Below are positions 62,066 through 64,000 of a DNA stretch of 64,000 nt, piece after piece. Positions within the stretch are counted from its first letter, which is position 1. Every line of letters starts with the position of its first letter. Source of the stretch: JBAYDV01 sp041672845 (lineage in GTDB: Bacteria; Bacteroidota; Bacteroidia; Bacteroidales; UBA932); NCBI GenBank assembly GCA_041672845.1, contig JBAYYV010000005.1:1-64000 (forward strand), written 5' to 3'. The position numbers and the translations under genes were made by a program. The notes under the pieces were generated by a model, which saw only the letters and a program-made list of their open reading frames with translations, was not told where the DNA came from and made no database searches.

Positions 62066-62782
62066 TTATGCAAATAACTGTGCTGCAGCTAGAAGACCCA
62101 TTAAATTTCCAGCCATATGAGTTATAATGGCATAAGCATTGTTGTTATATTTTTCTTGATAATAACCTGCGAAGAGTCCAAGTGTAAAAGTGAAAATAAC
62201 TATTCTAATAACGAAGACAATACTTTGGCCTGACAGCAATAATATCGTATGTGCAAATCCGAACATTATAGCAGCGATTATTACAGGTAAACTCAACTTT
62301 ATTTTAAAGATTTTAATATACTTATCTTTCAATGGTGATAATATATTCTGTAAAAACCCTCGGAATAGTAATTCTTCTGCTATACTAGCATAGATAAAAA
62401 TAAATATAAATATCTGCCAAAAATTTGAATTATTTAAAATTTTCATCCCTTCATTTTTTCCACCACATAAAGCAGTAATACCAGCTATTACCATATTTAC
62501 TACTATTGCAGTCAGGATTCCATATAAAATAGGTTTCCATATCCTTTTGAACTTGGGCCAAGAGATTATATAATGTACATCTCTTTTGAAAAGATGAATA
62601 ACTAATATAGACAGTACTAACATTAAGGTATGTGTACCAAATGAAGGTGAAAAGAATTCGTTAGAAGGATTAATATAATGTCCAAAAAGAAGGGCCACAG
62701 CATATATTAGTATAGTTAATAATAAGCTATTAATTAATCTAGTCATCTTTATAGCAGTAACAGATTTTTGCAATTGTTTCAT
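62066..62782 (-). CDS. CPBP-family intramembrane glutamic protease
   Basis: A 238-residue protein with about seven membrane helices. The CPBP (Abi) active-site motifs are SIAEELLFRGFLQNIL (Glu136-Glu137 and the following Arg) and FGFAHTILLLSG (His near 177). It cleaves or binds membrane peptides. Members protect bacteriocin producers or process prenylated-type peptides. Substrate unknown. Confidence 0.9.
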   Translation of the reverse strand: MKQLQKSVTAIKMTRLINSLLLTILIYAVALLFGHYINPSNEFFSPSFGTHTLMLVLSILVIHLFKRDVHYIISWPKFKRIWKPILYGILTAIVVNMVIAGITALCGGKNEGMKILNNSNFWQIFIFIFIYASIAEELLFRGFLQNILSPLKDKYIKIFKIKLSLPVIIAAIMFGFAHTILLLSGQSIVFVIRIVIFTFTLGLFAGYYQEKYNNNAYAIITHMAGNLMGLLAAAQLFA

Positions 62783-62879
62783 AAAATACAGTTTTTCTAA
62801 ATAAAAGTTTTAATGCTAAAAGATTATTAAATAATTAATAGAATAAAATTACCATTTTTCATATATTTAATAAACTATT

Positions 62880-63425
62880 CTATTTTTTCACATATTCCAT
62901 TTCTACTATCCCATTATATATCTGAGTAGAAGCTAATTTTAGTTTCATTTTACTAAATTTATTTTGTTTAGAAAATAATGGGATCCCTTCTCCTAAGGTT
63001 TTTGGGACCATAGTAATACGAAATTCATCTACCAAATTATGATTTATAAATTGATCAACTGTAGCAGAACCTCCACAAAGCCATATAGAAAGTCCTTCTT
63101 TCTTTTTTAATCTATTTACTAAAGATTCTATATCTTCATTAATAATAGAGACTCCTTCGAATTTAGCTTTTTCATTTAAATGATTATAAGTAAGAACAAA
63201 AATTTCTTTTCCATAAAAAGGCCATTCATTAGGAAATAATTCTGTAACTATCTGATGATATGTATGATATCCCATTATTATAGTATCTATTTTTTTAATA
63301 AAATAGGGATATGAACCTTTTATAATAGTTTCTATAGAATCTCCATCTAACCAATCTATTCTACCATTTTTATCAGCTATAAAGCCATCCACACTCATAG
63401 ATATGTATAATATTACTTTACGCAT
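62880..63425 (-). CDS. Dihydrofolate reductase-family (RibD C-terminal domain) protein
   Basis: The 181-residue protein has the DHFR/RibD-like fold: ILYISMSVDGFIADKNGRID (5-24), IDTIIMGYHTYHQIV and LSIWLCGGSATVDQFINHNL, then VDEFRITMVPKTLGEGIPLF. It is an NAD(P)H-dependent reductase of unknown substrate, of the single-domain type common in bacteria. It is a single gene between the CPBP protease and menA. Confidence 0.92.
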   Translation of the reverse strand: MRKVILYISMSVDGFIADKNGRIDWLDGDSIETIIKGSYPYFIKKIDTIIMGYHTYHQIVTELFPNEWPFYGKEIFVLTYNHLNEKAKFEGVSIINEDIESLVNRLKKKEGLSIWLCGGSATVDQFINHNLVDEFRITMVPKTLGEGIPLFSKQNKFSKMKLKLASTQIYNGIVEMEYVKK

Positions 63426-63543
63426 AATTATTAATTTTCTAGATATTATGATTATATCAATCTACTAATATACGAAATTATTACTAAAGGATATACTCAT
63501 CCCTTTGGCTATTTATTTTTCTATTATTTTTAAATTATGAAAA

Positions 63544-63574
63544 TTTGGTAAGAGTACTTAAATATATAACTTTG
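63544..63574 (+). promoter_or_regulatory. Promoter of menA
   Basis: TTTG (63544-63547), 19 bases, then TAACTTTG (63567-63574): both Bacteroidetes boxes at the same spacing as at 55827-55857. The start codon is 21 bases further. Confidence 0.65.
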
Positions 63575-63594
63575 GGATATTAAAACTAAACTAG

Positions 63595-64000
63595 ATGTCT
63601 AATAACGCCAACCATACTTTTAAAGATTTTATCTTAGCTGTAAGACCATGGTCTTTTCCTGCTTCATCTATGACGGCAGTAGTTACCTTTTCTTATATAT
63701 TTTATATTTATAAAACGAATACACAATATCAAGATATAAATTGGATTTATGGCTTATTAGCCATAATTGGGGCAGTATTATCTCAGGCTGCGGGGAATTT
63801 AATAAGCGATTATTTTGATTTTAAAAAAGGTGTTGATATAAAAGAAACTCATGGAACCAACAGAATGCTTATTGATGGAATATTTAAACCAAAATCTTTT
63901 CTTAGAGCAGGCTTTATTTTACTATTTATTATCTCGTTAATAGGGATTTATTTAGTACTAAATACAGGGATAGAATTACTTTGGATAGGTCTGATTGGCA
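63595..64000 (+). CDS. menA: 1,4-dihydroxy-2-naphthoate prenyltransferase (MenA), N-terminal part
   Basis: The ATG at 63595 opens 135 residues that run off the right edge. FKDFILAVRPWSFPASSMTA is the MenA-type start. The first aspartate-rich UbiA motif is NLISDYFDFKKGVD (about 67-80), followed by GTNRMLIDGIF. It prenylates dihydroxynaphthoate for menaquinone. The second Asp motif lies outside the window. Confidence 0.9.
   Translation, partial: MSNNANHTFKDFILAVRPWSFPASSMTAVVTFSYIFYIYKTNTQYQDINWIYGLLAIIGAVLSQAAGNLISDYFDFKKGVDIKETHGTNRMLIDGIFKPKSFLRAGFILLFIISLIGIYLVLNTGIELLWIGLIG

Noticed and set aside
1..64000. CRISPR arrays, tRNA, rRNA genes and insertion sequences
   Set aside because: No regularly spaced repeats, tRNA-like cloverleaf sequences, rRNA segments or transposase genes were recognised in either strand.

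Overview
The window is a low-GC (about 30 % by eye), gene-dense stretch of a Bacteroidota chromosome. Order Bacteroidales is likely but not proven. The evidence is a SusC/SusD pair with a FecR anti-sigma factor and an ECF sigma factor, start codons preceded by A-rich sequence rather than Shine-Dalgarno motifs, and several promoters that fit the Bacteroidetes TTTG / TAnnTTTG consensus. An Hcp with the strict-anaerobe cysteine spacing, a menaquinone prenyltransferase and redox-type Crp/Fnr genes suggest an anaerobe. No rRNA, tRNA, IS element or CRISPR array was seen.

Layout. 1-4.7 kb: 5' part of a dipeptidyl peptidase IV gene, a small membrane protein, an ECF sigma factor with a membrane partner, and an NfeD/SPFH pair. 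4.8-7.8 kb: two transporters and a histidine phosphatase. 7.9-16.1 kb: a complete sigma / FecR / SusC / SusD locus ending in a secreted amidotransferase-like (BPL_N) protein instead of glycoside hydrolases. 16.3-25.9 kb: dicarboxylate symporter, lipocalin, NhaC antiporter, CobO, a DUF89 protein, a cytidine/guanine-type deaminase, and a diacylglycerol-kinase / LtaS-like transferase pair. 25.9-34.1 kb: a Lol/MacB-like export operon (LolA-like protein, two FtsX permeases, ATPase, outer-membrane barrel), a MATE pump and a threonine aldolase. 34.2-41.7 kb: an HcpR-like regulator and hcp preceded by a clear Crp-type operator, an orphan sensor kinase, TrkH, YbaK and a WYL regulator. 42.1-46.4 kb: an ECF sigma factor without a normal start codon, a small membrane partner, a CpxP/Spy-like sensor and two Lcl-domain lipoproteins.

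46.5-55.4 kb is a five-gene operon on the minus strand: C5-cytosine DNA methyltransferase, GHKL (MutL/MORC-type) ATPase, Z1-domain helicase-like ATPase, PD-(D/E)XK protein and AIPR protein. It is best read as a multi-gene restriction-modification or abortive-infection system. A perfect 42-bp palindrome lies 63 bp upstream of its first gene.

55.9-61.4 kb carries an AraC regulator, a secreted degenerate metallo-beta-lactamase-like protein, a zinc macrodomain hydrolase overlapping a class M sirtuin (SirTM), a flavin/[4Fe-4S] fusion protein and a Crp-like regulator. This looks like a protein ADP-ribosylation system, but the usual GcvH-L and lipoate ligase partners are absent. The window ends with small genes (a TfoX-like protein, a 60-residue Cys-rich protein, a CPBP protease, a DHFR-like reductase) and the start of menA.
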